From the NCBI GenBank assembly GCA_032164245.1, contig JAVMKO010000004.1, positions 33,023,626 through 33,087,625 of the forward strand: a DNA stretch of 64,000 nt, in the 5' to 3' direction. This stretch comes from Sternotherus odoratus (taxonomy: Eukaryota; Chordata; Testudines; Kinosternidae). A model generated the notes under the pieces. The model saw only the letters and a program-made list of their open reading frames with translations. It had not been told where the DNA came from and ran no database searches. Below, piece after piece: positions 43,530 to 56,140 of this stretch; the stretch's first letter is position 1, and each line of letters begins with the position of its first letter. The translations under genes were made by a program, and so were the position numbers.

Positions 43530-44375
43530 GTCTTGGAGCACTGTGGAAGTTCCAAAAGAAAGCTAATGTGCCATTTCTTAAAAAAGGATAAACAGGATGA
43601 CCTGGGCAATCATAAGTCTGTCATAGATCCTGAACATGAAAATCGTGCAGCTGATACAGAACTCAATAAAGAATTAGAGTTGTGTCATTAATGCAAATCA
43701 ACACAGGTTAATGAAAAATAGATCCTGTCAAACTAACTAGCTTTTTTTTTGGAGGAGATTACAAGTTTGTCTGATACAATAATGTCAACACTATTATTTT
43801 TATTATTGTTATTATTGTAGAGGTGTTTGACTTGGTACAACCTGCCAATTTTTATTAAAAAACTAGAATTATATAAAACTAATGACACATATTAATGGAA
43901 CTAAAACTGGAGAACTGAGAAATCTCAGAATGTAATTGTAAATAAGGAATCGTCATCCACTTCTTGGCCCTTTGCTATTTATCATTTTTATTAATGGCCT
44001 GGAAGAAAACATAAAATCACTGATAAAGGTTGCAGATGACAAAAAAAAAATTGGGGAGTGCTAAATAATGAAGAGGAGAGGTCACTAATGCAGAGCAATT
44101 TGGATCACTTGGTAAGCTGGTCATAAACAATGCTTCATGTAAATATATAAATCTAGGAACAAAGAATGTCAGCTATACTTACAAGATGGGGGATTCAATC
44201 CGGAAAGCTTGGAAAAAGATGACTTGGAAAAAGATGTGGGGTTGTAGTGGATAACCAGCTGAATTTGAGTTGCTATGGCCATAAGGGCTAACAAAATTCT
44301 TGGATGCATAAACTGGGGAATCTCATTTTTACCTTTGTATTTGGCACTGGTGGCTGCTGGACAGACACCTTTGAC
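43530..44375 (+). pseudogene. CR1 LINE reverse-transcriptase remnant
   Basis: The sequence follows the late part of amniote CR1 ORF2: AGATCCTGTCAAACTAACTA, then TTTGACTTGGTACAACCTGCC (from the FDLVPH-type region), GGAATCGTCATCC, CTTGGCCCTTTGCTATTTAT, and TTAATGGCCTGGAAGAAAAC. At 44032-44040 GCAGATGAC encodes the ADD of the catalytic F/VADD motif. Further on come ATCTAGGAACAAAGAATGTC, TACTTACAAGATGGGGGATT and GGATAACCAGCTGAATTTGAG. Many indels and stops break every frame, so it is an inactive 5'-truncated copy. Confidence 0.85.
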
Positions 44376-44865
44376 AAAATAAATAAGGCTTTTCCAGAAG
44401 GACATGTAATCTGATAGACTATCTGTGGCACCAATTTGTAGTATATTCCTGAATCATACAAATGTAAGAAGTTCTTTTTATACCAATTAACTGGTAGTAA
44501 TTTTAATAATTTGAAGGTGTTTTGTTTTAATTAATTCTCCTTGTTAGTACCTGAGTACCTCATGAGAGAACAGAAGGACTAGAGGTTAATCAGTCAGGGC
44601 TATCCATAAGGTCAGGGGATGGAGAAACAAACAGTAAAGTCATTCCATCCTTTCCTCTGTTACTTCTTATCTAAGATAATCTTTCAGTTCCCCAAGGACG
44701 ACTGTAAACAAAATGAATGTTCTTCTGGCAAGAAGAAAGGTGACAGCTTCATACTGTTGGTCTTCTGTTTCTCTAGTCGACCTTCCTGGTTGACAGGCAT
44801 GGAGTACTGGGATTATTGTCTGGCTTTCAAAGCAAAATCAATTTGTGGTGTTTAAAATATGCTGT
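44376..44865. other. Unique DNA
   Basis: No feature recognised. Confidence 0.5.
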
Positions 44866-44867
44866 AT

Positions 44868-44958
44868 CTGATTCTGGTCTCACTTAAATGGGTCAGTGTA
44901 ACACCACTGACTTCAGTTAAATGATTTTTGTTTTACACCAATGTGAGATTGGAATCAG
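44868..44958. repeat. Foldback repeat
   Basis: CTGATTCTGGTCTCACTTAA at the left end pairs with ATGTGAGATTGGAATCAG at the right end, and CACTGACTTCAGTTAAATG lies in the middle. This is an old palindromic reptile repeat. Confidence 0.6.
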
Positions 44959-45555
44959 CATGTCTTTAAAACTGCTTTTGTCATGAATCTCCCTGCCTTA
45001 CTGTCAAATTCATGAAGTTGAAAGGATTTAATGGTGAAAACCTGTAATGCAGCCTAACTATAGTTGATTACCACTTACCACCAAAACAGTCCAGATGTCT
45101 TCCATTTTGCTAAAAGGAATTACATCAATTAAAGAAACAGAAATCAGACTCTCTTCTGCTGCAAGTGAGCTGCTAGTTTTATCATTGGTGCTAATCTGGT
45201 TTTAAAATGATAGTTGTATAGTGAATGGTGTTTTGCTTTAATTTTTTGTTTTGGCATTTTCCTAAAGAGTTACTGAAGTGGAACATTTTATAATCAAAAG
45301 GAAGATTAATAACTCCTCTTTTTTACAGTTAAAAACAAAACTGTGTTTAAATTTTTTAATGTTCTGATACACCAACCAAAGCTGCAGCCTTAACACCAGT
45401 ATCAATGGGCTTTTGTTAGTTTGGGCCACAGTACTGTTAGTGAAATTATATATTTTAATTTACCAAAGAAAAAAAATATTTCCAGGAAGTTTATGTAATG
45501 CATGCAAATGACTTGGGGACTCTGGGATTCCTAACACATTCACTTTTTCTACCAT
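44959..45555. other. Unique AT-rich DNA
   Basis: No feature recognised. Confidence 0.5.
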
Positions 45556-45559
45556 TCAT

Positions 45560-46560
45560 GTGATAATCTAGTTTGACCTTCCACATAACGCAGGCCATAG
45601 AATCTTCCCCCAAAATGATTCCTAGAGCTCCGCTTTTTAAAAAATCATGATTTAAAAATTGCCAGTGATGGGGAATCCACCATGACCTGTGGTAAATTAT
45701 TCCAATGGTTAATAACTCTCGCTATTACAAACATATGCCTTATTTCTAGTCTGAATTTGTCTAGCTTCTGCTTCCAGCCATTGAACTGTATTACATCTAG
45801 GACTTATTGAAAACCAAATTAATAGTCCAGAGAGCTTCCCATCAAGCTCTATTAAAACTCTTGGATGGAATTTATCTGGACATGCTGATTTTAAAAGTGT
45901 CTAACTTTAGTAGATACTGTTTAACATCTGTGACGGGCAGCATGAGACCTCCAGCATATGTTATTCAAAGTGAAGTTCCCCATGATCACACTTTCCCCCC
46001 TACATGTTATATATAGGATGACTGGCTCCTTAAGTACCTGTTCCCTAGTGTGATTTTGTGGTCTATGGCAGATATCAGCTAATATCTCATCCTGTGCTTT
46101 ATCTGTTAGAATATTGATCCATAATCATTCAAAATAATTTTCTTCCAAGTTATCAGTAATAAGTAATTTTTAACATAGAGTGCCACTCTTTCTCCTCTTT
46201 TGCCCACCTGATCCTTCCTGAATAGGTTTTAATCATTGATTTTAACATTCCAATCTTGCAAATCATCCCACCAGGTTTTAGTGCTGCCAACTAAATTGAA
46301 TTTATGCTCATAAGCTAGTAATTGCAATTCCTCTTGTTTGTTACCCATTTTCCTACCATTGGTATATAGGCAATTAAATGTTTTCTTCTGTTTTTGACCC
46401 TTGCTTCCTTGATTAAGTTTGTTCTCAATATCTCCATTTTGTGCTTATATAAACAAGTGTTCATATCTTCCTTCATTTTTAGAAACTCTTTTTGACATCT
46501 CTTGTCTTGGCAATGTGCCAGGCTAAGGTTAATATTGTTTAACCACAACATGTGGCCCAG
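45560..46560 (-). pseudogene. CR1-like LINE, internally deleted, endonuclease traces
   Basis: On the plus strand 45560-45800 is the inverse of a CR1 3' UTR (TAGTTTGACCTTCCACATAA CG, CAGGCCATAGAATCTTCCCC, GTCTAGCTTCTGCTTCCAGC CATTG). Upstream on the minus strand, 46010-45960 encodes V-I-M-G-N-F, close to the VIMGDFN motif of APE-type endonucleases. Near 46185 G-E-R-V-A-L-Y resembles the GGVALYV motif. 45835-45920 looks like the linker before the reverse transcriptase. The reverse transcriptase itself is missing, so the copy has a large internal deletion or is two fragments. Confidence 0.65.
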
Positions 46561-47430
46561 CCATGATGAACAATAAGGATCATAGGTTAGAGATGTAACC
46601 TTAAGGCAAATTGCTAGAGTTATTTGTCTGGCTTATGTTATATCTGTTGGATCCTGTCACATAAGATAAGTCTGTTGAGTGCTTTAGTACAATTTACTTT
46701 ATTGTAAATGCTTAGAGTACAACAAAGAAACAATCCACTGATCATCTCATCAGAGGCTTATCTGTTTAGAGGTGGATGGTTTCTCCTCTTTGATCTGGTA
46801 AGAAAAATGTTACTTTTAATGTACTAGAATTGAAGAGGTTGGTTTTTTGTTTTAAAAGGCTTAAATCCAAACAAAACACCTCTATGTGGGAAACAAAATG
46901 AGAAGTAAATTTATTAAATGTCTCCGGGCACATTGTGTACAAATAGCACAAATAGCAACGTTAACACAACCCTGAGTGAGTCTCACTTAATGAACAAAAA
47001 GCAAGGTTATTCAGTAGCAAGGTGGCTACATTAACCCCACCAGCGCTCACAAACAAATACTAAAACTTTAATTTCAAAAGCTACCAAAATTCTTTCATAC
47101 CCCACCCCAGCTCCCATTTGAATTGTCATTATTTTTTCAAATAAATAGACTTATTAAAAACACTGGAAAATTATATGATTGAAACTATAACAAAATACTT
47201 CTACCAGGATGGGTCAATGCCATAAAAATGGCTATTCTCCCTAAACAAACGTATCTTTTCCACAACTAACTTTTTCAAACTTATTAATGGATTCTTTATT
47301 TCATTCATTTTTTTTCAGCTAATAGCAATGTTAAAAACCTATTTACATGCACTGAATCCCTCTTTGGACTGATGGTTTGCTTTATTATTATTTATGTGTT
47401 TTATTTTATTAATAATTATTAATTATTTGT
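46561..47430. other. Unique AT-rich DNA
   Basis: No feature recognised. Confidence 0.5.
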
Positions 47431-47431
47431 A

Positions 47432-47500
47432 TTACCCTAGTGCCAAGGATCCCATTATGCTAGGTGCTGCACAAACACAGAACAAAAAGAGTGTACAGAC
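47432..47500 (+). repeat. MIR-like retroposon fragment
   Basis: CTAGTGCCAAGGATCCCATT ATGCTAGGTGCTGCACAAACACAGAACAAAAAGA is a short copy of the retroposon also found at 48.8 and 53.1 kb. Confidence 0.7.
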
Positions 47501-47960
47501 TATCAGCTCAGTTGTAAGGCCCATCTAGTCCCAGGTCCTGTCTCCAACAGTGGTCAATACCTGTTGCTTTAAAGGAAGGATTAAGAAGCCCCATAGTGAG
47601 CGATTATGTAATAACCTACATCCAGGAGAAGTTTCTTCCTCATCAACTAATGGTTGGCTTATGCCCTGAAACATAAGAGTTTATATCCCTACTAAAAGTA
47701 CTTAACTTTGTTTAATCCATAAGTGTAAATGGTCTCTTTATCCTTATAATTTTTAATCATATTAAGCTCTTGACCTGAAAGATATCTTGTGGAAATGGGT
47801 TCCATAGGCCAATTAGGTATTGTGTAAAAGCTGTTTCTTTGAATCAGTTTCAAATTTGATGCCTTTTAATTTCACTGAATGCGCCCTTGTTCTTGTATTA
47901 TGATAAATAGTTCCAAGCTTTTCCATCTTTCCTCATATATCACTAAAGGAAGAAACTGAA
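47500..47960 (-). mobile_element. CR1 LINE 3' end
   Basis: The plus strand reads as the inverse of a CR1 3' UTR: GGGTTCCATAGGCCAATTAG, TTGTGTAAAAGCTGTTTCTT, GATGCCTTTTAATTTCACTG, AATGCGCCCTTGTTCTTGTATTATG and TCCATCTTTCCTCATAT. No coding part remains. Confidence 0.75.
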
Positions 47961-48250
47961 GATTTAATATTCCCTGGAATTCTCCTTTATTATTAGACCA
48001 GCAATAGGACTTAAATTTACTGCTACTATTAATTCATATAGGGAAGATTTAACACACAATGGGATAAACATATACCAAGAAGTCTTCATGTATGTCTTTG
48101 GAGTATGACCACCTACAAAATATGTAAAATTTTCTCTTTACTAATTCACACTATAGCCTGGATGATAGAGAGTAGAGAGCAACAGAGTGGCAAATAAAAT
48201 TCCCACCACCATCTTTAATTGTTGAGAAGATTGTGTCATATCCTATCAGA
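47961..48250. other. Unique DNA
   Basis: No feature recognised. Confidence 0.5.
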
Positions 48251-48254
48251 CACA

Positions 48255-48715
48255 GGTCTTGCCACAATGATCCATGCATCTGTGACTTCCAAGTCGGGCT
48301 TGTCAGAAATTTTTCAACAAAACCATTTTTGGTCACAGAATACCGTTCCACTGGAATCAAAATGCTCTGTGGAAATTCTGTTATCCCTGAAATTTCATTT
48401 AGGAGAAAAAGCAGAAAATAAGGTCCTGACAATATTAAAACATCCAGTGTTTACATTTACAGAACAAAACACTTTGATTTTTAGATTTGATATGACTTTT
48501 CATTTTGAATTTTATACTACACATTAAAATGTAAAAAAAATTGATTTTGTTGAAACAAAACATTGTGATTCATCCAAAATAACATTAAAAATCCTTCATG
48601 GAGAATTTTGAAATGTTCATATTTCATTCTGATTCAGAATGAAGCCAAATTTTTTAAATCTTGAAATCCTTCACAAAATTGAATTTTTTTTGGCAAATGT
48701 GTTATGTCTAGGAAT
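48255..48715. repeat. AT-rich dispersed repeat (unclassified)
   Basis: Rich in AAAATTT, TTTCAACAAAACC, CATTTTGAATTTT and GAAATTTCATTTAGGAGAAA words, a texture I associate with an abundant reptile repeat containing AAATTTTGACATTTTG. Similar material is at 13.9 and 61.55-61.78 kb. The class is unknown. Confidence 0.4.
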
Positions 48716-48794
48716 GAAACCACATCACCTAAATTGTTCCAACTGATAAAATATTTAGCATTTTGGAGCCTTCCTCTTTGTCTTTTTTATTATT

Positions 48795-48960
48795 GGTGTT
48801 GATGTAGTACCTAAGAGCCTTAGTCATGGACCAGAACCTTGTGGTACTAGGCACAGGACAAACACAGAACAGAAAGACTGACCCTGGCCCAAAGAAGTTA
48901 CAATCTAGGTAAAGCCATGAGACAACAAACAGATACAGACAGCTAAACAGGAGAATATAG
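48795..48960 (+). repeat. MIR-like retroposon
   Basis: GTAGTACCTAAGAGCCTTAG TCATGGACCAGAACCTTGTG, CTAGGCACAGGACAAACACA and GTTACAATCTAGGTAAAG follow the amniote retroposon in sense order. Confidence 0.75.
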
Positions 48961-48989
48961 ATGATGTTGGTCAGCATGATAGGCAGTTG

Positions 48990-49245
48990 AAACCGTGCAC
49001 TACTAGCATAACCACTGTCAAGATTTTTTGGAGGCATCACAGAAAAGGAGAATTTTTAATGAGGGTTCTTAGCAACACAATTAAATGTGGATGCATTACT
49101 TCAGTATTGCGCTTAAAAACAATCCAGCTCAAGATCTTTGTCCTGATATTCAAAACCTTCCATGGGATTGGCCCTACCTACCTCAGAAATCACCTCTTCA
49201 ACCATGACCTCTCGGTACAGCTAGGTTCCATGGAACAATGAAACT
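48990..49245 (+). pseudogene. L2-like LINE reverse-transcriptase C-terminus
   Basis: 49125-49184 encodes QLKIFVLIFKTFHGIGPTYL, which matches the widely conserved L2/CR1-like block ending in the pattern F-K-x-L-H-G-x-x-P-x-Y-L. Flanking sequence is too decayed to place. It is a short relic in an accidental 84-codon frame, not a gene. Confidence 0.75.
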
Positions 49246-50288
49246 ATTAGCCAACAGAGGGAGGTTTATGAGTGCAGGAGCTGGACTTAAACTGTGAATT
49301 TACTCCCAAAATGAGAATGACCACAGCCCTTATGGACTTTTGAAATAAATACATTCTTCCCTTGTAACGTAATCAAGTCACTTCTTCTATGGGAAGAATT
49401 GGCGAGCTGTATTGTTATAGTTTTTCCTAAGTTTAGATCATTGAAGTAATCCCTGTGGTCTAAAAGCACCAAGGGGAAGGAACTCTCTACTACCATCTAT
49501 TGGTGAAAAGGGGGAAGTGTGACTACAGAGCTTTCCACCCAGCTTTCCACCCAGAATCCCTCCAGTGCCACTTTAGGAACCATTGTAACTGAACTAAAAC
49601 TCAGAATTGATTAGATAGATATGGAATTAAATTGGGGGGGGAGGGGGAAGCTCCTACTCCATTGCCAGCAGTCTGCTCAAAGGTCTCATACGCTCCTCCC
49701 CTGAGGCGCCTACACTTTTGAGTGGACTTTACAGTGAGAGAAAATGAACTCTGAGGCCTTCCCTGCAAGAGCTGTGGGGGAGACTTTTGTGATGGAGATG
49801 AGTCAAAGGTGGCAGCTCCTCAACAGAGTGCATAATGTTTTTGCCATACTTGTAAATAAAATGTGTGAAATTAAGATTTCTCCTTTCTCTCTACTTATAC
49901 TTGTAGTATCATCAATATTCTGATTGAGTGGCATCACATATAGTTCCATGACAACAGACTGTGGTCTCAGAAATACAGAATCCTAACTTCATTACAGGAT
50001 GGAGGGGTTTGGTCTATAAATGCACATACAATCATCCATACAAACGCAAATGCCATATACACTTGCTAAACACAATTCAGAAAATGACTGGGGTGTGGAA
50101 GTGGTTTCTGCTTTGTATAGCCTTTTCTTTGTTGCCGTGTGGATATGATCCAGATATTAATCTTTGTAAAATCCTGGGTATTAAACACACTGTACTATTA
50201 CAATAAGTTCTTGGGCTTTGATTATTCTGGAATTGGACAAGAGGTGTGGATAACCTTAGAACCTTTCTAAATCTGGATTATTTACTTA
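49246..50288. other. Unique DNA
   Basis: There is a G-run near 49634-49645 and a 12-bp tandem duplication (CTTTCCACCCAG, about 49531-49554). No gene was seen. Confidence 0.45.
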
Positions 50289-50291
50289 TAA

Positions 50292-50400
50292 ACGCATAGA
50301 TTTCAAGGCCAGAAGGGACCATCATGATCATTACCATTTATCCCTCTGATCTATTTATAGAGAGTAATCATATCTGCCCTTTGATAATTTCCACATTATT
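50292..50400 (-). mobile_element. CR1 LINE 3' tail fragment
   Basis: GCATAGATTTCAAGGCCAGA AGGGACCATCATGATCATTA is the inverse of the CR1 3' terminus, followed by a decayed TCTGATCTATT stretch. Confidence 0.75.
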
Positions 50401-53088
50401 GTGCAGATTTGGCAACAAAAACCCAAAGCAGGTAGAGCAGAAACTAGCTGAATTAAAAGAATGTATGGAATTCACATGCAGTCTCTGAATTTCAGTCCAG
50501 ATCAGGCTCTCAGTTTGGATTTCATCATTATATTAATCCCACAGAATTTCTAAATTAAATGCCATTATTCATTCAGGGCATCTCTATGGTAGATATTACA
50601 GTTTAATTCTTGAACTCTCCCAATAGTGGTTATTATTGTTCTGAGATCAGAGAGGTACAGGCTCAGTAAGGAATGCAAAGGAGAAATGGAAGGAAAAGAT
50701 GCTCAATAAATCAATATTGGGATGAATACATTTTTTGAAAGACAAAATATTGCTTGCCAAAATGGGTTAGTATCTAAGAATGGCGTGTTGTCTTGGACTG
50801 TGAGATTTTCTCAAGAAAAGTGTCTGTATGGACAGCTGAGTGATGATTTCATTTTATAAAGGTCTGTTCAGGAATTCATCCGTTGAAAGGCCATTTATGT
50901 GCTTCTTCCTCTTAAAAACCATTAGAGAGTTACTCCTTGTAAGCCCTTAGCCCATGCATATCCTTCCATTGTTTCAATCAGGGGAACATCTGCTGTATTT
51001 ACTATAATGGGGATGGGGGGGGGGCTGATTTGGTCTGTTCAGTTAAATGGGTCCGTTTTATAGAAGCAGGTCATTTCATGCACTGATACTGGACAATTGA
51101 GCAATGAAGTTCTCCAGTTTGAATCTGTCGTGTCAGCTACATAATGAACTTTTTGCCACTTCTGGGGAGTGTTTGCAGCACAACTCTTTATTTCTTCTTC
51201 TGCTTAATAAAAAAACAAAATATATTGGACTAATTTATGGGGAAGAGTGATGTGCCATGCTTTAGAAGAGATCTATGACCCCAGTTCCTCTAGATATATA
51301 GTATGCACTGACCATTTGCTAGAAGTATGCTAGACCATAGTATGCTAGATCATTCTATAGGCAGGAAAAAGGAAACTAACCTTCTGGAATAAAATACTTG
51401 CCAGTTGGGATAATATATTGCTAGACACACACATGTCATTCATAATATACAATATCGCTTTACTAGAGAAACAAGCTGCCACTCGGCTAAATAATGTCAT
51501 TGAATACTGAAACACAGATTTTATAGCTATTTGTTTAAAGATTGGCGGTAATAGGTAAGTTATTCTTATAGGACCAGTTCTTTGGCCCCATTAAAGTCAC
51601 TTTTTACTACCATAGTGGTATGAAGTGACCTTAACGAGTCTTTAAAAGGACAGCAGATGATTTCTCTAATATGAGAGTATGCTGGGATTGTTTGAAGTCA
51701 GCACAATTAGCTTTACCCCAGCTCTTCCTCTCTTGCCTACTCCCCTCCACCACCTAAATGGTGTGGCAGAACTGTCTAGAAGCAGCGGGGAGATGGAGTA
51801 TAAGGTGTTCTGTTGATCCCTGAATTATGGAATGCCCTCCGCCCCCTCCTCCCCCAACACAACCTCCACCATCATCAGTCAGAGGAGACATAAAAGTGTC
51901 TCTAAGACACTTTTGCTTCCTGCTCAAGGCCAACTGCACTGACCATGAGTTTTTGACACCACTGAGGGGTGTAATTTAATTCATTTTATGAAATCCAGGG
52001 GCCAAAGAAAATAGCCTTTAGTGCAGCAAGAATGGTGGTTTTGCCCTGTTTGTTGCCAGAGTGCCGTCATGAGAAAGTAATATGACCTTGGTTAACACAA
52101 CTTTTCTTTGGTCGGAAAATGGTAAATAATCTGATTTTTGAAATAAGAACACAGTGGATTTTGGCTTTCTGTAAATTTAGGCCATTGTCTGTAATAAATT
52201 GGGTGATTATAGTTTTGCCAGGGGAAAGATTTTTAGAAAAACGTTTGAAACTTTAGAAAGAAAAGACAAAAGCCAAAAGATAATTTTATTTACTAAATTT
52301 CCTAAGAGTCCCTTCATGGAAAAGAAATTATTGCAACATCATGGCTCATTTGGAGAAGGAAGTACATATTTTGCCCCTCTAATATAATTTACTCTCTCAT
52401 GATTCATTTAGCTCTCGCCTACCATATGTGAACGTTCTCATTTATCCATTAGAAACTGCACAATGCCAGCCAGGTTTGAGTAAGAAGAACATACATGGAC
52501 TATGCATATGTACATATGAATTACACATTCATTAGCAAAACTAATCAGATTGCAAAAATAATTTATTCACATGTATTTTCATACATAAAAGTACTGAATT
52601 TAGTTTGCTCTGATTCATGAGGTCATAGTATTTGTCAGCATTCATACCACTGCTATGTATTCATGAAAATGTTTGTGAATCCAAAAATTTCATGAATTTA
52701 AGGGAAAATGTTTATTCATTGAAAATTCAGGATTTTTCAAAAATATTGTTCTGTTTAATAAGTTTCAATCATCTAATCATAGAACAAAAATACTATGAAT
52801 ATTATGTGACTATTCACGCAACATAAACACTACCTGAAAGGAACAACTCATAGACAGCGCAAAGGCTGAAAATTATTTATCAAAAGGCTTTGATAAATGC
52901 TTATAGATATAATGAAAATATTTGCAAGAATAAGGATTTATTCGCAAACAATTATCCAACACAAGCATGGAATACATTTGAAATGGATATTTCTATCAAA
53001 ATGAGTAGTTTAACCAGTTCTGCTAATGAGATGAAAAACCGAAATTATATTGATGTGCAAAGTCAGAGGTTTTATTACTATTCTTTCT
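50401..53088. other. Unique AT-rich DNA
   Basis: About 2.7 kb with no recognised gene or mobile element. A G-run lies near 51014-51023 and a C-rich stretch near 51840-51856. Confidence 0.5.
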
Positions 53089-53089
53089 T

Positions 53090-53240
53090 ATTTGTATTAT
53101 GGAAGTGTCCAGAGGCCCCCATAAGAATCCGAGCTCCATTGTAGTGGACATAGAATAAACATAAATAAAAGTCCTTGCCCTGAAGAATTGAAAAGCTAAT
53201 TAGAACAAGACATGACTGACAGATATAAGACTCAGTGGCA
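53090..53240 (+). repeat. MIR-like retroposon
   Basis: TTTGTATTATGGAAGTGTCC AGAGGCCCC, then GTCCTTGCCCTGAAGAATTG AAAAGCTAAT and AACAAGACATGACTGACAGA, the same family as 48.8 kb with an internal deletion. Confidence 0.65.
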
Positions 53241-54056
53241 GCTGATGGAAGTAATAATCACATCATACCTTTCTATGTTGATGGTGGTATTTACATTTTT
53301 AAAGAAAAAATTTATAAAAATGGGAACATAACATGTATGTTGCTAAATAGCACTTTGTACTTTTTATAAAGCATTAAATTCAATTTAATGGCTTAATTTT
53401 AAATCCTAGCGTAAATGTTTGCAGGATTGGAACATTATATACATGTAACTCATCTCCCAATACCCATTTTTGGACAATGGGGCCATTTTCCACTGACAGT
53501 TTATAACTGTTCTGCAAAGGTACCATCTCCAAAAAAAAGCAGATGTACACACAGTACACAACTTTACAGACTGAATATTTTCCTTTTTTGAGTTTTGTAT
53601 TAAAATCTGAATCTAGACAGGATACATATAGGAAAGACAAAGATGTATTGATTAGGTATTAGGAAAGTAACATAGGAATTAAGAATGTATAACTGCTCAA
53701 AAGGAGTTTATGTGGAAGGGGCAAGTGTCCACAATAAGGACTAGTTCTCGAAGAGCAGATACTTTAATGCTTGAAAGAAGCATCTCCCCAATAATGTGTC
53801 TCCTTTCTTAATATTCCTTAAAAAGTCACATGAGAAGGAAGGAGAACTAAGAGTTAAAACTGAAGAAAAACAGATTTAACTGTGGTATGAATCAGAATCT
53901 GCATGTTCCTATTTAAAAACTAAACACACAAACTGAAAAGGCTTCAGTAGAGCAAACGGGCAATGGGAGTAATTAGTGCTGCTGCTGCTTTTTCAGAAAT
54001 TCAGAGTATATATATATATTTTTAAAGGGGAGGAATTGCAAACATTCACCAGAGGA
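53241..54056. other. Unique AT-rich DNA
   Basis: Contains a short (TA)n near 54008-54019. Nothing else seen. Confidence 0.5.
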
Positions 54057-54657
54057 TGTCATATGAGGTTTGGGATGGAGTGGGCTCCCCACAGTAGCCC
54101 TGCAAGAGCTGAATTAGGGCAGGTGGGCCCAATCAGCTAATGAGGTCACAAGCAGGGGTGATCTAGGCTAGAGGCAGTCAGCTAATTATGGACAGGCTCA
54201 CCTGTGGAGGAACAGGCAGTGCCTGTTCAAAGCCAGGTAGCCAGCAACAGAGTCAAGACTGCAGTGGCTCCCTGAGTGGAGGGAGTTGGAGGCTGGTGAA
54301 CATGGGGAAGACAGATATGTAGGAAGAAGCTCTGGGAAATCGCAGCAAGAGGTAGGATTAATTATACAGGGACTGCTGCTGCTTGTTTCAGGGACCTTGG
54401 GCTGGAGCCACTGGGGTGTGGCAAAGGTGTTGGAGTTACTAGTCAAACCACAGGTCTTGAATAATTGTGAATTGCCCAGCAAGAGAGACTTTAGTGACCA
54501 GGTCAGAGGGCCAAGCCCCAGAGAGGAAGCTGTACACCCAGGAGTGAGTGGGGCAGCAGTGGGAGAAGATAATGCTGGAAGGAGAGTGCAAGCTGACAGA
54601 GCTGATCCCCAGGATGGCCAGCAGGAAGTGCCCCTCTGGTGAGTGCACCCTGTGACA
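54057..54657 (+). mobile_element. LTR-like repeat, ends uncertain
   Basis: It begins TGTCATATGAGGTTTGGG and contains GGAGTGGGCTCC, AGGCAGTGCCTGTTCAAAGC CAGG and a GTGAGTGCACCCTGTGACA end. The 3' end parallels the solo LTR at 26.8-27.5 kb (GTGAGTGCTTCCTGTTATA). It is GC-richer than its flanks, with overlapping frames on both strands. No 5-bp TSD was found, so the boundaries are provisional. Confidence 0.5.
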
Positions 54658-54803
54658 TGGCTGATCTAGGGATTGCAATCCCAACACAATACTGGAAGAA
54701 ATTTTAGAGAAAAGCCCCAGGCATGGAAAAATCCTCTAATAAGAAAAGAAAGAGTTGTTTGTAGTCAGTTATAACAAGAATTTGTTCATGTGTATATTGA
54801 CTT

Positions 54804-55070
54804 TAAGGCAGAGGTCTACACACTGTGGGGTGTTCCCCCTTGGGGGGGTGTGGAGTAACAATTTGGGGGGTGCATGGTGGGGCCTGTGCCAACCCTCATG
54901 GAGGGAGTGTAATCTAGCCCCGGACTTGACCCCCCCCCCATTCCTGTTTGTGTTTCTGCTCCCCAAGCTGTGGCCCTGGCTGGGGAGCATGGATGGGGAT
55001 AAGTGGGGATGTGCCCCTGAAAAGTTTGAGGACATTGTTTTAAGGCTGTTTACACTGCAGTGGGAATCAT
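54804..55070. repeat. GC-rich interspersed repeat, unclassified
   Basis: It begins AAGGCAGAGGTCTACACACT GTGGGG and has a G-rich block, then CCCCAAGCTGTGGCCCTGGC and GGATGTGCCCCTGAAAAGTT TGAGGAC. This is the layout of a turtle repeat running from a TCCCCAAACT-type start through a GGGG..GCCCC core. Confidence 0.45.
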
Positions 55071-55089
55071 GTGTGGCACAGATCCTCAG

Positions 55090-56140
55090 CAAGGGCCAGC
55101 ACCCTGAGTAGAAGCCTGCCTGACACCCCTGGGCCTGAGGTTATTCTTATAACCTCTTGTAACAAGGAAGTCTGCACCTTTCAGCAGTCGTCAGGGAGCA
55201 ACTGGTCTTGTGTGATAAATGAGGAAGGTGGTAACTCCTTTGTGTGGACAGCCAGCCAGCTACAAAATCCCTCTTGGTGCTGTCCTCTACTTGCTTTGTT
55301 GGTAAAGGGTTAACAAGGTAAAAGGAAAGGGGTGGGCCCCTGACCCAGGAACCAATGGGAGGGCTAGAACTTTTTAAAATGGGGGGGGGGGACTTCCCTT
55401 TGTCTTTTGTTGTTTTCTCCTGAGAGGGGGGACAGAGCAAACAGGGCTGAAGCTATGCTGTAAAAAGCTTTAAAACCGGTATTAAAAAGCATCAACTCCT
55501 ACCACAACCTACTTATGTGAAACCCCAAATATGTGAATAATCAGGGTATGTCTAGAAAGACACAATTAGGAATATTTCATATTGGTTTGTGGACTCCTCT
55601 GTACTAACCCCAAATGCTTTTTGTTTTGCTTGTAACCTTTAACCTGGACCTCAAGAAGATTATTCTTGATTAAATTTTGAAGGTGGGCTTTTTAAATCTA
55701 GCAAAAGCTTAAGTTCAAATGTATTTTTTTTGTTTTTAATTTCTTTTTTTAAAAAACAGGATTGGATTTTTGAGTAAAGTGTTTTGTGCATATGTGTTTT
55801 TTTTTGTTTGTTTGTTTTAGCTGGTGGCAACAGCTGCTTTCCTTTGTTTTTGTTGTTTTTCCTTCGCTTTTCCTGGGAGGTGGGGATGAAAGGACTTGAG
55901 AGTATCCCACAGGAAGGAATTCTCAAGTGTGCCTTTCTGGTTTCAAAAGGTTTTTCTTTTCTTTTCTTTTTTCATTTGGGTGGTGGGAGCATCCACCCAT
56001 CCAAGGTCAGAGAGAAACTGTAACCTTGGGATTTTAATACAAACCTGGAATGGCAATTGTTGTTAATTGTTAGAATCCTTGCAGGTCCCCACCTAGTGCA
56101 CTTGAAGTGCTAGAGTGGGGAATCGGCCTTAATGGAGGGA
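55090..56140 (+). repeat. LTR-like interspersed repeat, unclassified
   Basis: AAGGGTTAACAAGGTAAAAG G, CTGACCCAGGAACCAATGGG, a T-rich middle, GGTGGGAGCATCCACCCATC, AAACTGTAACCTTGGGATTT and AGAATCCTTGCAGGTCCCCACC with AGTGCTAGAGTGGGGAATCG match an abundant turtle element from memory. Both ends are unclear. No coding domain is present. Confidence 0.5.

Noticed and set aside
54057..54657. Complete solo LTR with defined TSD at 54 kb
   Set aside because: The best ends (TGTCATATG and CTGTGACA) are flanked by GAGGA and TGGCT, which do not match, so the boundaries stay provisional.
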